Assembly (NCBI RefSeq): GCF_001461825.1
Contig: NZ_LLZC01000012.1
Coordinates: 558,001-622,000, forward strand
Direction: 5' to 3'
DNA: 64,000 nt
From: Bacillus velezensis
Lineage (GTDB): Bacteria > Bacillota > Bacilli > Bacillales > Bacillaceae
The notes beneath the pieces were generated by a model. The model was not told the origin of the DNA and made no database searches. It worked only from the letters and a program-made list of their open reading frames with translations. Each line of letters begins with the position of its first letter. The stretch's first letter is position 1. The translations under genes were made by a program, and so were the position numbers. Positions 56,301 through 64,000 of this stretch are shown piece by piece.

Positions 56301-59300
56301 CTGGGATGTGAAAGAACTGGCGGCGGGGCTTTTGAAAATAGACAAGAACAGACTGACGGACGCTGACAATCTGGCTGATTTCGGCTTTGATTCTATCAGT
56401 TTGGCGGAATTCGCCTCTTCTTTGTCCGCTCACTACGGAATTGAAGTGACACCGGCCCTGTTTTTCGGACATTCCACACTGGAGAAGGTCGTCTGCTATT
56501 TTCTGACGGAACACAAGTCCGTCATGGAGCATGTCTATGAAGAAAAGAAACCTGAATCCGCAGATCAATCTGTCTTTGAAAAGGCAGGAACGGAAAAGCG
56601 AAAGAAGCAGTGGGGAAGAAATAAGCTGAATGCCGGAACCGAGGGCAGTCAGGCAGCTGATTCCATTGCCATTATCGGCATAAGCGGCCGATTTCCTCAG
56701 GCGCGCACGGCGGACGAGCTGTGGGACATTCTGTTTCAGGAAAAGGATGTTGTCGCACCGGTCGCAAAAAAAGGCTTCACAAGTTCAAAATGGAAACTCG
56801 GCGCTGTCCCGGGGGCGGACGAATTCGACCCTTTATTTTTTGAAATATCGCCGAGGGAAGCTGAAACGATGGATCCGAAGCAGCGGCTGCTTCTTCAGGA
56901 AGCGTGGAGGGCCCTTGAGGACGCCGGCTACGGCGCCAGTCACATCAGGCAGCAGACGATCGGTATGTTTGTGGGGGCGGAAGAAGGAGATTATCACCTT
57001 TTAACACGGGACAAAGGCAATGTCACGTCTCATCATAACGGTATTTTGGCGGCGCGGCTGGCTTATCACTTGAATTTATCCGGTCCTGTGATGGCGATAA
57101 ATACAGCATGTTCTTCGGGGCTCGTTTCTGTCCATCAGGCGGTATTAAGCCTGCAGAATAAAGAGTGCACAACAGCTGTTGCGGCCGGGGTGAATATCAT
57201 GAATACCCCGGACTTTTTTGAAACGATAGATAAAGCCGGAATGCTGTCGGAAAACGGGAAATGCTTCGCGTTTGATAAAAGGGCTGACGGCATGGTTCCG
57301 GGGGAAGCGGCCGCGGCGGTTGTTCTTAAGCCGCTGAGAGAGGCGGAAAAAGATGGTGATCCGATTTACGGGGTGATTCGGGGGAGCGGCATCAATTATG
57401 ATGGGAAAACAAACGGAATTACCGCTCCGAGCGGCGTCGCGCAGACCCGGCTGCTTACTTCCGTTTATGACCGGGGGCGTATCAACCCTGAAGATATCGA
57501 ATATATCGTCACACACGGTACAGGTACAAAACTCGGTGATCCGGTGGAAATTAACGCGCTTTATGACGCATTTTCTGCCTATACAAACGAAGAAGCTTTT
57601 TGCGCGCTCACATCAATTAAAACCAATATCGGCCACACGTTTGCCGCGTCAGGCATTGTCAGTTTGATCAGTCTTTTACAGGCGTTTTCCCGTGAAATGA
57701 TTCCCGCCAGTCTGCATTGCAGCGGGGAAAACCGCTATATCAACTGGGAGAAGAGTCCTTTTTATGTGAATAAAACGGGTAAACCGTGGCCTTCTCTGCC
57801 GGGTAAAAACCGAATGGGGGCAGTCAGCGCATTCGGGATGAGCGGAACAAATGCCCATATCGTTATGGAAAGCTATAAGCGCAATGCTTCACCTCATCGT
57901 GATGCCCCTGCATATTTACTTACTTTGTCTGCAAAAACAGAGGAGGCCCTTCAGGAAAAAATCGAAGATATGATCACTTGGGCGGAAAATGGCGGACTGA
58001 AAGAAAATGATCTGGCCCAGCTCAGCTATACGTTGTTAAAAGGACGGCATCACTTTAACCATCGCGCCGCCATCGTAGTGCAAGATGCTGATGACGCAGT
58101 GTATGTATGGAAGCAGGCAAAGCTTAATGAACATCATCCTTATGTGTTTTCGGGAAAAGTACCGCAGCACTTTGCAGGCCGTCAGCATATTCAGGAGCAC
58201 ATAATAGAAGTGCTCGGCAAGTGCAGCGCCTCATATTCTGACCATAGAAAGTATCAGGAGCTGTTATGCGTGCTGGCAGATTTTTATTGTCAAGGTTATG
58301 AAATCGAAGGGGACTTGCTTTATGGCGGACCTTTGCCGCGAATCGGCAATTTGCCGGGCTACCCGTTTGCCAGACAGACGTATTGGGCGTCCGATCGTCT
58401 TCAGAGAGAGCTTGAAAGCCGGAATTCAGCTGAACGTGAAAAGCTCCACCCGCTGCTCCATGCGAATACATCGACCTTTACCGCCCAGCGCTTTACTTCT
58501 GTTTTTTCAGGGCATGAACCGTTTTTTGCCGATCATATCGTCAATGGAAAACCGGTGCTTCCGGGCGCGGCTGCTTTAGAAATGGCCCGGGCCGCCGTTA
58601 CGCTGGCTGCTGAAGACCTGCCGGGCGGGAAAACGGGTGTCCGGCTCAAACAGATCGTTTGGCTCCGGCCGGTGACGGCGCTTTCTGAAGGAGTGACGCT
58701 TCATGTGAAGCTTCAGCCGGAAGAAAACGGAGACATTGCTTTTGAAGCGTATGCCGAAGGAGAAGAGCCGCTTGTCTTTTTCCAGGGAAAGGCCGTGCTC
58801 GAAGAGACGGAGCGTGCTCCTGTTCTCGATGTGGAAGCGGTTCAGGCGCGCTGCGGCGGCCGTCACTTGACAAAGGCTGAGTGCTATGAAGCATTCGACA
58901 GCCTCGGCATCACCTACGGACCGTCTCATCAGGCGCTTGACGCCGTCTATGCCGGAAGCGGAGAAGTGCTCGCAAAGCTCACTCTTCCGCCGTCCGCCCG
59001 CGAAGAAAAGGAGCCGTTCATCCTGCATCCAAGCATGCTGGACGCCGCCCTTCAGGCTTCTATCGGTCTCGTGCTCTCAGACGGTTCTGCGTCCGGACGG
59101 CCGTTCCTGCCGTTTGCCCTCCGGGATATGCAGGTGTTTTCTGCGTGCCGTGAGACGATGTGGGCGGTGCTTTCCTCAGAGGACGGCGCCTTTCATATTG
59201 AGCTGTGTGATGAAAACGGCGCGGTATGTGTCCGATTGACGGGGCTCACCGCCCGTTTTCTGGAAGAGGACACGGAGGAAAAACCGCTCTTGCTTCAGCC

Positions 59301-62300
59301 AAAGTGGCAGGAATCACCGCCGGATGAAGGCGGCGGACAAGAAGAGTCTTTCAGATACGTGACGCTGTATGGCGGAATGAACGCTGAGGACATAAGCGGC
59401 GCCGTATGTGCGGCTGACGGCGAAGGTCCGATTGAAGACTGTTATGACGCCTGCGCGGCGGAGCTGTCAGCGATCGTCACGCGTCTTATCAAAGAAAAAC
59501 AGAAGAAAAAAACGCTGATCCAGCTTCTTGTCCCCGACAGGGGGGAAGACAATGTATTGGCGGGGCTGGCCGCTTTTCTGAAAACGGCTCACCTTGAACA
59601 TCCGAAGCTGTACGGCCAAGTCATCCAAGCCGATCCGGACGAGTCAGCATCATCGCTTCTTGCCAAGCTGAAAGAAAATCGGGCGCACCCTGAACAAGCG
59701 GAAATCCGTTATGAAGCCGGCAAACGTCTCGTCAGAAACTGGCGTCATCTGCCGGCCTCTCAAAGCGGCACCGTTCCGTGGAAAGACGAAGGGGTCTACC
59801 TCCTCACCGGGGGAGCGGGCGGCATCGGACTGATTTTCGCTGAAGAAATAGCCTCCCGCGTCAAAAATGCCGTCCTTGTATTAACGGGGAGGGCGGAAGC
59901 GCTTGATGAAGACCGCTCCGCCCGCTTACGGCGCTTGGAAGCGTCGGGTGCCCGCGTATTTTATCAACCGGTTGACGTGACAGACAGGGCGGCTGTCATC
60001 GCCCTCGTCCGCGGCATACAGGAGGAGCACGGAACACTCGACGGGATCATTCACGGCGCCGGCGTGATCGCTGACAATTACATTCTGAACCAGACAGAAA
60101 ACGAACGGAAGACCGTCATGGCGCCGAAGGTGAAAGGGCTTATCAATCTTGATGAAGCAGCGAAAGATGTGCGGCTGGACTTTTTCATCCTGTTTTCTTC
60201 CTTGGCGGGAGGCATGGGAAATCCGGGGCAGGCCGGTTATGCGGCAGCCAACGCATTTATGGATGTTTATGCAGCCCGCCGGAACCATCTCGTGCGGGAC
60301 AACGAGCGGAGCGGGCAGACTCTGTCCGTCAACTGGCCGCTTTGGGAAGAGGGCGGTATGCGTGTGGACAAAGAGACCGAACGGCTGATGTACGAACAGA
60401 CCGGAATGAAAGCCATGCGATCGGCATCAGGCATCCAAGCGCTTTACGCCGCTTTTGCCTCCGGAGAACACCAGGTCATGGTGGCAGAAGGCGACGAAAA
60501 ACGGATTCGCAGCCATATTTTCGATCTGGGCGAAGAACAAAGCGCCGCCGGAAAAGCTCCGGCAGTGGCAGATGCAAGAGATCTGAAAGATCAGGTTCAA
60601 GAGAAACTAAAGCGGCATGTATCAGATCTTTTAAAGGTAAGCATGAAAGATATTGAGGCTGACAGCGAACTGACGGAATACGGATTTGATTCGATCATTT
60701 TCACTGAATTTACAAATCTATTAAATCGGTCTTATCAGCTTGAGCTCAGCCCGACTATCTTCTTTGAATTTCCAACATTGCGCAAACTGAGCGGCCATTT
60801 GATATCTGAATGGAAAGAAGCATTCAGCGGCTTAGAAAGAGAGAGTTTAAAAACCGCTCCAAAAGCCGGAATAAGAAAAGCTGAAGCTCCGGCGGCCGTT
60901 CATGTCAAGCGGGAAACGCCCGTGTCCGTAAAAGGAAAATCAGAAGAAAAAACCGAACCGATAGCCATTATCGGAATCAGCGGTATTTTTCCGCAGGCGA
61001 AAGACATAGATGAATTCTGGACACGTTTACAAAAAGGAGAGCATTGCATCACAGAAATTCCACGAGATCGCTGGGATTGGCGCGAATATTACGGCGATCC
61101 GGCAGCGGATGCAAATAAAACGTCAATTAAATGGGGCGGTTTTATAGATGGAATCGCCGGGTTTGACCCGCTGTTTTTCGGGATATCTCCGAAAGAAGCT
61201 GAAATGATGGATCCTCAGCAGCGTCTATTAATGATGTATGTGTGGAAAGCCATTGAAGACGCGGGGTACTCAGCAAAACGGATTGCCGGAACAAAAACCG
61301 GCATTTTCACCGGCACACTGGGAAGCGGATATCAAACCTTAATCAATAAGGCGGGTCTTCCTGTCGAGGGGTATACGATGACGGGAATCGTGCCGTCCGT
61401 CGGGCCGAACCGGATGAGTTATTTTCTTGATATCCACGGGCCGAGCGAGCCGGTAGAAACCGCTTGTTCAAGCTCTTTAGTCGCCATTCACCGCGCGGTA
61501 AAAGCCATTGAAACGGGAGATTGTGATATGGCGGTCGCAGGGGGCGTTAACACGATCGTCACGCCTGAAGGGCATATCGGTTTTCAAAAAGCAGGCATGC
61601 TCAGTGAAGACGGGCGCTGCAAAACATTTTCTGATCAGGCTGACGGTTATGTCAGAGGAGAAGGTGCCGGCATGATTGTCTTGAAAAAGCTTTCAGAGGC
61701 TGAGCGTGACAGGGACCACATCTACGGCCTCATCCGCGGTACAGCGGAAAATCACGGCGGACGCTCAGCGTCGCTTACCGCGCCGAATCCGCAGGCTCAG
61801 ACGGATGTGCTGAAAAGCGCTTATCAAAAAGCCGGTATTCACCCGTCAACCATCACTTATATAGAAGCGCACGGAACAGGAACGGCACTCGGAGATCCGA
61901 TTGAGATCAATGCATTGAAAAAAGCTTTCCAAACAGACGGGGCTCCGGGCGGATATTGCGGGATAGGCTCAGTGAAGACAAATATCGGACATTTGGAGCT
62001 CGCGGCAGGCATTGCGGGCGTTATCAAAGTATTGATGCAGCTGAAACATCGGACGCTCGCCAAAAGTCTGCATTGCGAGAGCATCAATCCCCATATCAAA
62101 TTGAAGGACAGCCCGTTTTACATTGTGACAGAAACAAAGGAGTGGGAAGCGCTGCGTGATGAAAACGGCCGGGTCCTGCCCCGCCGGGCGGGTGTAAGCT
62201 CATTCGGTTTCGGAGGCGTCAATGCGCATATCGTTATTGAAGAATACATGGGCAGAAGTGAGACGGAACAGCAGGAAACCTGTGAGAAAGCGTCATCTTT

Positions 62301-64000
62301 TTTTGTTTTGTCGGCTAAAAATGAAGAGCGGCTGAAAGAAAGAGCGCGTCTCCTTCGCGATTTTATCCAAAACGGATCATTCCGCCATATCGATCTTGCA
62401 GATGCCGCATACACACTGCAGACCGGACGGGATGCGATGGAAGCGAGGCTGGGAATCATTGCAGGCTCCGCAGAGGAACTGACTGAAAAACTGAACGCGT
62501 TTCTGTTGGGAAAAAACAGCGAAGATATCATCAGCGGCCGTAAAAAACGCGAGAATAACACGATTTCCATGTTCTCAGACGATGAAGACGCCGCTGACCT
62601 CGTCAGCGCCTGGCTTGAGAAAAAGAAATACAAGAAAGTGCTGCGGCTCTGGGCAAACGGATTTGACACAGATTGGGAGCAGCTGTATACGGACAGTAAG
62701 CCGCGCCGCATCAGCCTGCCCTCCTATCCGTTCAGAGCAGACCGCTATTGGGTGCCGAAACGGGAGCAGCTACCGCTTTCGAATCAAAAAACAGTATTAT
62801 TGCAGAAAACATGGGAGCCTTGCGAGGCAGTGTCTTCATCCGAGCCATTCAGCAAAATAGCGCTCATCGTTTCCGAGGATACAAAAGACCTTGCCGCCGA
62901 GGTGAAAAAACAGCTGAATGATGCTGACATTGTGCAGGAAAATCAGCTCATCTCTTTCTTACATGGTCCGAATGCGGCCGTCTATTCCGGGTTTATTGAC
63001 TTCACCGGCTGCGGCTCCGGACAAAAGCGTCAGGACATCAGCTGGGTGGCATCGCTGCAGCAGCTGATTGAATACGGCCGCGGACAAGAAAACATGAAAA
63101 TGCTTTATCTTACAAAAGGGCTTGAATCCTTCAAAAATAAGGCGGCCGCTATGCATGGTATTGAAAAAGCGGGGCTTTATCGCATGCTGCGGCATGAATA
63201 CAGCCATATTCTCACCTGTCACGCCGATACTGATCCTGAAGAGCCGCTGGAGCAGACAGCCGCTTTTATTAAACAAGAAATTGAATCAGACTTAACGGAG
63301 TCTGCTGTTTGCTATAGGGAGGGTATGCGCTTCAGTTATGTTCTTCGGCAGACTGATCAGATTGAACCTGAAGCCGTGCAAACAGACCGGACTGTGTTTC
63401 CAAAAGACGCCGTCCTGATGATAACCGGAGGAACGCGCGGTCTCGGCGCTTTATGCGCCAAGCATTTCGTTTCAGCGTATGGTGTGAAGAAACTGCTTTT
63501 GACAGGCAGAAAGGAGCTGCCGCCGAAAACCGAGTGGGATCTTGAGCAAACAGACCCTGTCGTTTCGGAAAAAATACAGCTTATCCGGCAGCTGGAATCA
63601 CAAGGCGTAAAAGTGTGCGTCTCAGCAGTTGATCTGACGGATAAGCAGGCCGTCGGACGGCTTATAAAAGAGGTAACCTCAACGCTCGGACCTGTCGGAG
63701 GCATTCTGCATTGCGCGGGAATTGCGGACCGTGAAAACCCTGCTTTTCTCCGCAAATCCAAAGACAGTATCGCGCGGGTGCTCGCCCCGAAAGCAGACGG
63801 TCTTCACAGTCTGTATGAGAGTGTAAAGGATGATGCGCCGGCATTTTTCGTCCTGTTTTCATCTGTCTCGGCAGCCGTCCCGATTCTTGCGGCGGGACAG
63901 AGCGATTATGCGATGGCGAATTCTTACATGGACTATTTTGCAGAAAACAATGAGAGCGGCATCATCAGCATACAATGGCCGGCATGGGATGAGACGGGCA
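50374..64000 (+). CDS. dfnG: DfnG, trans-AT polyketide synthase, N-terminal 4,542 codons (3' end beyond window)
   Basis: Starts at TTG 50374, 8 nt after GGAGG, and stays open to the window end; the frame was checked at many motifs. Domains in order: C-methyltransferase (1-365, LLEIGAGTGG near 173); tandem ACPs (Ser425, Ser523); KS (620-1050, Cys774); DH (about 1208-1460, His1236 and Gly1240 kept but Ser1245 where Pro is expected); KR (about 1470-1910, GGCGGLG); ACP (Ser2007); KS (2098-2510, Cys2246, THGTGT); DH (2690-2970) and KR (to about 3380), duplicated from dfnD; ACP (Ser3440); KS (3530-3960, Cys3698); KR (from about 4345, cut). The methyltransferase end completes the DfnF module. No AT domains. 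Confidence 0.92.
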   Translation, partial: MGKGDKQKDRTQLSLRTEISNQMKELNRLLLQVLRVTLRSMGLTGEAPAASCLPLYERWLEESIRLLDSDFKSGETAAVWEEWHKKKNEWLKDPDMKAQALLADTVIQALPDILTGKIKATDVMFPDSSMELVEGIYKHNILADYYNDVLANEACIYVENVIKNNPEANIRLLEIGAGTGGTSSTLFKKLRPYQNHIQEYCYTDLSKAFLMHAEKEYGADNPYLTYQLFNVEQPAAGQGFHLRTYDIAIAANVLHATKNIRKTLRTAKAVLKKEGLLLVNELGGHTPFTHVTFGLLEGWWLYEDEALRIPGCPGLYPETWKSVLMAEGFHSIQFPAENERLHTQQIITAKSNGVIRQSREAYTAQKRQSNVPQTSSDRQLPIKQAGEGLSEKTAAFLIKAAANVLKMPAEEINPLAPLDEYGIDSILIVQLTNELRDLVPDISSTLFFEYRTIEELAAFLAETKERELHARFSEEVRHIEAVSSGSLLEKSTEYLKQIVSAILKMPIEDVQAHTPLEEYGIDSILIVQLTNRVREDIPDISSTLFFEYPTIGGLAEYLVSSRQDDMAGIFKTNKEAEKAPHTLQKKQSRKKSAGLAKRQAASFSEKAPPASEPPSKHLEVAIVGLAGRYPGAENVNEFWERLKTGEHGITEIPKDRWDWRDYYDETKGKEGRMYTKWGGFLTDIDKFDPLFFKISPKEAERMDPQERLFLETAYAALEDAGYTPDSLCAGKKVGVFAGVMNGNYPTGAHYHFIPNRVSYVFDFHGPSIAVDTACSSSLTAIHLAAESIRTGASECAIAGGINLITDPVHYIGLSSMRMLSPSNACKAFGDKADGFVDGEGVGCIVLKPLKKAVEDHDHIYGVIKGSALNAGGKTNGFTVPNPNAQGEVIAEAMERAGIDPRAISYLEAHGTGTSLGDPIEIAGLTKAFRRYTDAKQFCSIGSVKSNIGHLESAAGIAAVTKILLQMKHGYLVPSLHSKQLNPEIDFETSPFIVQQETAEWRRPVIESEGVTREYPRIAGTSSFGAGGANAHLLIEEYEPAEMTSTDTGRPALFVLSAKDKDRLRERALLLSDAAGNGTITDANLLDAAFTLQVGRVPMEERLAMRADSVSELEQKLTAFLNHAGSVSGVFTGRSDSAVTETEGTVSDWTEKHQFDSLLNAWVHGTPVDWASLYKGALPHRISLPSYPFAKESYWMKRAEQKTGTTDYVHPLLHENTSTLAEQSYHTSFTGREHVFHDVRGERVLSAAVYLEMALAAYHHAADSSEEKEIWIRTAAWTDPITSGHHGAGVNLSLLSEDEEGIRYEIYSGEEKLHHYGIIGQGNIQPSRVLDIASLQKDCRPLSFDYETPGTSGVTISKEFRTVEKLYAGENAVWAKLALTDESGRNPGYHLPPEFLDAAFHVLAKTEPSFHIVPEAVEELRVMRPCSSGMWMYINKKNQTGCNIQFCDETGTVCAEIKGVSMRQPSQQGHGQEEQSEMMIFEEIWTQQPLKKSIHEELKTVICFLTGEAARKHAYQSLQSLYPGAGVFFISQGEETQKLSNTHYQIKITDGQAYQETFRHIETAAGKADAVLYGWPLEDAKAVKDYFILYHVIRAAASLRSKPRRILLSAQCGTDTDISYAESWIGLERSLKLILPESDTAAVYFEQKGPFEKLIHNVCEELHSESFRSVMYSGEIRHVMEMKQTDIAPVEKRVIKSGKTYLITGGCGGLGLLFAGYFAEKGPVTLILTGRSAAGGPVLNKIKRLEESGAKVFYVQADAADQAQMEKGLQEAKEKGCGPIHGVIHAAGLQGTESILEKDLQTFQQVLSPKADGTAVLDQVLSREPLDFFCCFSSSSAILGDFGSCDYAMGNRFQMAFVRHRDKLVSLGLRSGKSLAINWPLWKEGGMHVGTAESTDMYLKSSGQRYLYTEEGLEAFETLLVQPSSQYLVLAGFPSRAKRFLQIDQGERPISGSVNRNVPFSGRRSEMKGFTLEECVSWDVKELAAGLLKIDKNRLTDADNLADFGFDSISLAEFASSLSAHYGIEVTPALFFGHSTLEKVVCYFLTEHKSVMEHVYEEKKPESADQSVFEKAGTEKRKKQWGRNKLNAGTEGSQAADSIAIIGISGRFPQARTADELWDILFQEKDVVAPVAKKGFTSSKWKLGAVPGADEFDPLFFEISPREAETMDPKQRLLLQEAWRALEDAGYGASHIRQQTIGMFVGAEEGDYHLLTRDKGNVTSHHNGILAARLAYHLNLSGPVMAINTACSSGLVSVHQAVLSLQNKECTTAVAAGVNIMNTPDFFETIDKAGMLSENGKCFAFDKRADGMVPGEAAAAVVLKPLREAEKDGDPIYGVIRGSGINYDGKTNGITAPSGVAQTRLLTSVYDRGRINPEDIEYIVTHGTGTKLGDPVEINALYDAFSAYTNEEAFCALTSIKTNIGHTFAASGIVSLISLLQAFSREMIPASLHCSGENRYINWEKSPFYVNKTGKPWPSLPGKNRMGAVSAFGMSGTNAHIVMESYKRNASPHRDAPAYLLTLSAKTEEALQEKIEDMITWAENGGLKENDLAQLSYTLLKGRHHFNHRAAIVVQDADDAVYVWKQAKLNEHHPYVFSGKVPQHFAGRQHIQEHIIEVLGKCSASYSDHRKYQELLCVLADFYCQGYEIEGDLLYGGPLPRIGNLPGYPFARQTYWASDRLQRELESRNSAEREKLHPLLHANTSTFTAQRFTSVFSGHEPFFADHIVNGKPVLPGAAALEMARAAVTLAAEDLPGGKTGVRLKQIVWLRPVTALSEGVTLHVKLQPEENGDIAFEAYAEGEEPLVFFQGKAVLEETERAPVLDVEAVQARCGGRHLTKAECYEAFDSLGITYGPSHQALDAVYAGSGEVLAKLTLPPSAREEKEPFILHPSMLDAALQASIGLVLSDGSASGRPFLPFALRDMQVFSACRETMWAVLSSEDGAFHIELCDENGAVCVRLTGLTARFLEEDTEEKPLLLQPKWQESPPDEGGGQEESFRYVTLYGGMNAEDISGAVCAADGEGPIEDCYDACAAELSAIVTRLIKEKQKKKTLIQLLVPDRGEDNVLAGLAAFLKTAHLEHPKLYGQVIQADPDESASSLLAKLKENRAHPEQAEIRYEAGKRLVRNWRHLPASQSGTVPWKDEGVYLLTGGAGGIGLIFAEEIASRVKNAVLVLTGRAEALDEDRSARLRRLEASGARVFYQPVDVTDRAAVIALVRGIQEEHGTLDGIIHGAGVIADNYILNQTENERKTVMAPKVKGLINLDEAAKDVRLDFFILFSSLAGGMGNPGQAGYAAANAFMDVYAARRNHLVRDNERSGQTLSVNWPLWEEGGMRVDKETERLMYEQTGMKAMRSASGIQALYAAFASGEHQVMVAEGDEKRIRSHIFDLGEEQSAAGKAPAVADARDLKDQVQEKLKRHVSDLLKVSMKDIEADSELTEYGFDSIIFTEFTNLLNRSYQLELSPTIFFEFPTLRKLSGHLISEWKEAFSGLERESLKTAPKAGIRKAEAPAAVHVKRETPVSVKGKSEEKTEPIAIIGISGIFPQAKDIDEFWTRLQKGEHCITEIPRDRWDWREYYGDPAADANKTSIKWGGFIDGIAGFDPLFFGISPKEAEMMDPQQRLLMMYVWKAIEDAGYSAKRIAGTKTGIFTGTLGSGYQTLINKAGLPVEGYTMTGIVPSVGPNRMSYFLDIHGPSEPVETACSSSLVAIHRAVKAIETGDCDMAVAGGVNTIVTPEGHIGFQKAGMLSEDGRCKTFSDQADGYVRGEGAGMIVLKKLSEAERDRDHIYGLIRGTAENHGGRSASLTAPNPQAQTDVLKSAYQKAGIHPSTITYIEAHGTGTALGDPIEINALKKAFQTDGAPGGYCGIGSVKTNIGHLELAAGIAGVIKVLMQLKHRTLAKSLHCESINPHIKLKDSPFYIVTETKEWEALRDENGRVLPRRAGVSSFGFGGVNAHIVIEEYMGRSETEQQETCEKASSFFVLSAKNEERLKERARLLRDFIQNGSFRHIDLADAAYTLQTGRDAMEARLGIIAGSAEELTEKLNAFLLGKNSEDIISGRKKRENNTISMFSDDEDAADLVSAWLEKKKYKKVLRLWANGFDTDWEQLYTDSKPRRISLPSYPFRADRYWVPKREQLPLSNQKTVLLQKTWEPCEAVSSSEPFSKIALIVSEDTKDLAAEVKKQLNDADIVQENQLISFLHGPNAAVYSGFIDFTGCGSGQKRQDISWVASLQQLIEYGRGQENMKMLYLTKGLESFKNKAAAMHGIEKAGLYRMLRHEYSHILTCHADTDPEEPLEQTAAFIKQEIESDLTESAVCYREGMRFSYVLRQTDQIEPEAVQTDRTVFPKDAVLMITGGTRGLGALCAKHFVSAYGVKKLLLTGRKELPPKTEWDLEQTDPVVSEKIQLIRQLESQGVKVCVSAVDLTDKQAVGRLIKEVTSTLGPVGGILHCAGIADRENPAFLRKSKDSIARVLAPKADGLHSLYESVKDDAPAFFVLFSSVSAAVPILAAGQSDYAMANSYMDYFAENNESGIISIQWPAWDETG
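58447..60509 (+). repeat. 2,063-bp DH-KR duplication, copy 2 (in dfnG)
   Basis: Partner of 33778-35840 in dfnD, same length and frame. The flanking KS and ACP domains are not part of the match. Amino-acid changes are few, for example HLTKAECY here against RMSKAECY in DfnD. Both copies keep the catalytic residues of DH and KR. Confidence 0.9.

Noticed and set aside
50323..64000. Apparent absence of a complete long gene after dfnF, suggesting a frameshift
   Set aside because: The frame from TTG 50374 is consistent at every KS, DH, KR and ACP motif checked up to the last base; the gene simply runs off the window.
1..64000. CRISPR arrays, insertion sequences, tRNA or rRNA genes
   Set aside because: No short regularly spaced repeats, transposase motifs, or tRNA/rRNA-like sequence were seen on reading; the only long repeat is the coding DH-KR duplication.

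Overview
The window looks like a chromosome segment of a Bacillus in the velezensis/amyloliquefaciens group. The left part (1 to about 16.9 kb) follows the Bacillus subtilis yqiW-yqjM gene order gene by gene. The right part (about 18.3 kb to the end) is a trans-AT polyketide synthase locus whose gene order and protein sizes match, from memory, the difficidin (dfn) cluster of strain FZB42. No database search was possible, so strain and product are assigned by recognition.

Left block. brxB (bacilliredoxin) is followed by the artPQR amino-acid ABC transporter with a clear promoter and candidate arginine-repressor boxes. Then come the membrane protein yqjA, the L,D-transpeptidase yqjB, a 31-residue membrane miniprotein of the Prli42 type on the minus strand, and yqjC-yqjD-yqjE (methylmalonyl-CoA epimerase-like, acyl-CoA carboxyltransferase, M20 peptidase). 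On the minus strand are the YidC-type insertase misCB and its upstream arrest peptide mifM, with the hairpin that hides the misCB Shine-Dalgarno sequence. Next are polYA, gndA, zwf (minus), rnz, rpmGA, yqjL (minus) and namA/yqjM (minus). Convergent genes are separated by well-formed intrinsic terminators.

Boundary. After namA the subtilis order stops. A GlpM-like membrane gene and a divergent LysR regulator come first, then a frameshifted, 5'-truncated cupin gene, then loaP (NusG paralogue) on the minus strand. Between loaP and dfnA lie 734 bp with a 12-bp inverted repeat, a sigmaA-like promoter and a leader of about 420 nt. The leader carries a repeated sequence motif and a strong intrinsic terminator about 100 nt before dfnA. 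This is the arrangement expected for LoaP processive antitermination.

Polyketide block. dfnA (free-standing acyltransferase fused to enoyl reductase), dfnY (LnmK-like), dfnX (ACP), dfnB (AMP-dependent acyl ligase) and dfnC (ketoreductase) supply building blocks and starter. dfnD, dfnE, dfnF and dfnG are giant synthases with no AT domain of their own. By reading the domains: DfnD = ACP-KS-DH-KR-MT-ACP-ACP-KS-DH-KR-ACP-KS; DfnE = DH(dead)-ACP-KS-KR-ACP-KS0; DfnF = DH-ACP-KS-[ACP-like without Ser]-DH-KR; DfnG = MT-ACP-ACP-KS-DH-KR-ACP-KS-DH-KR-ACP-KS-KR..., cut by the window end. All three subunit junctions fall inside modules.

The points most worth checking are the serine-less carrier domain buried in the DfnF post-KS linker, the dead DH at the start of DfnE, the KS0 and split dehydrating bimodule at DfnE/DfnF, a 2,063-bp gapless duplication shared by dfnD and dfnG, and the repeated motif in the dfn leader.
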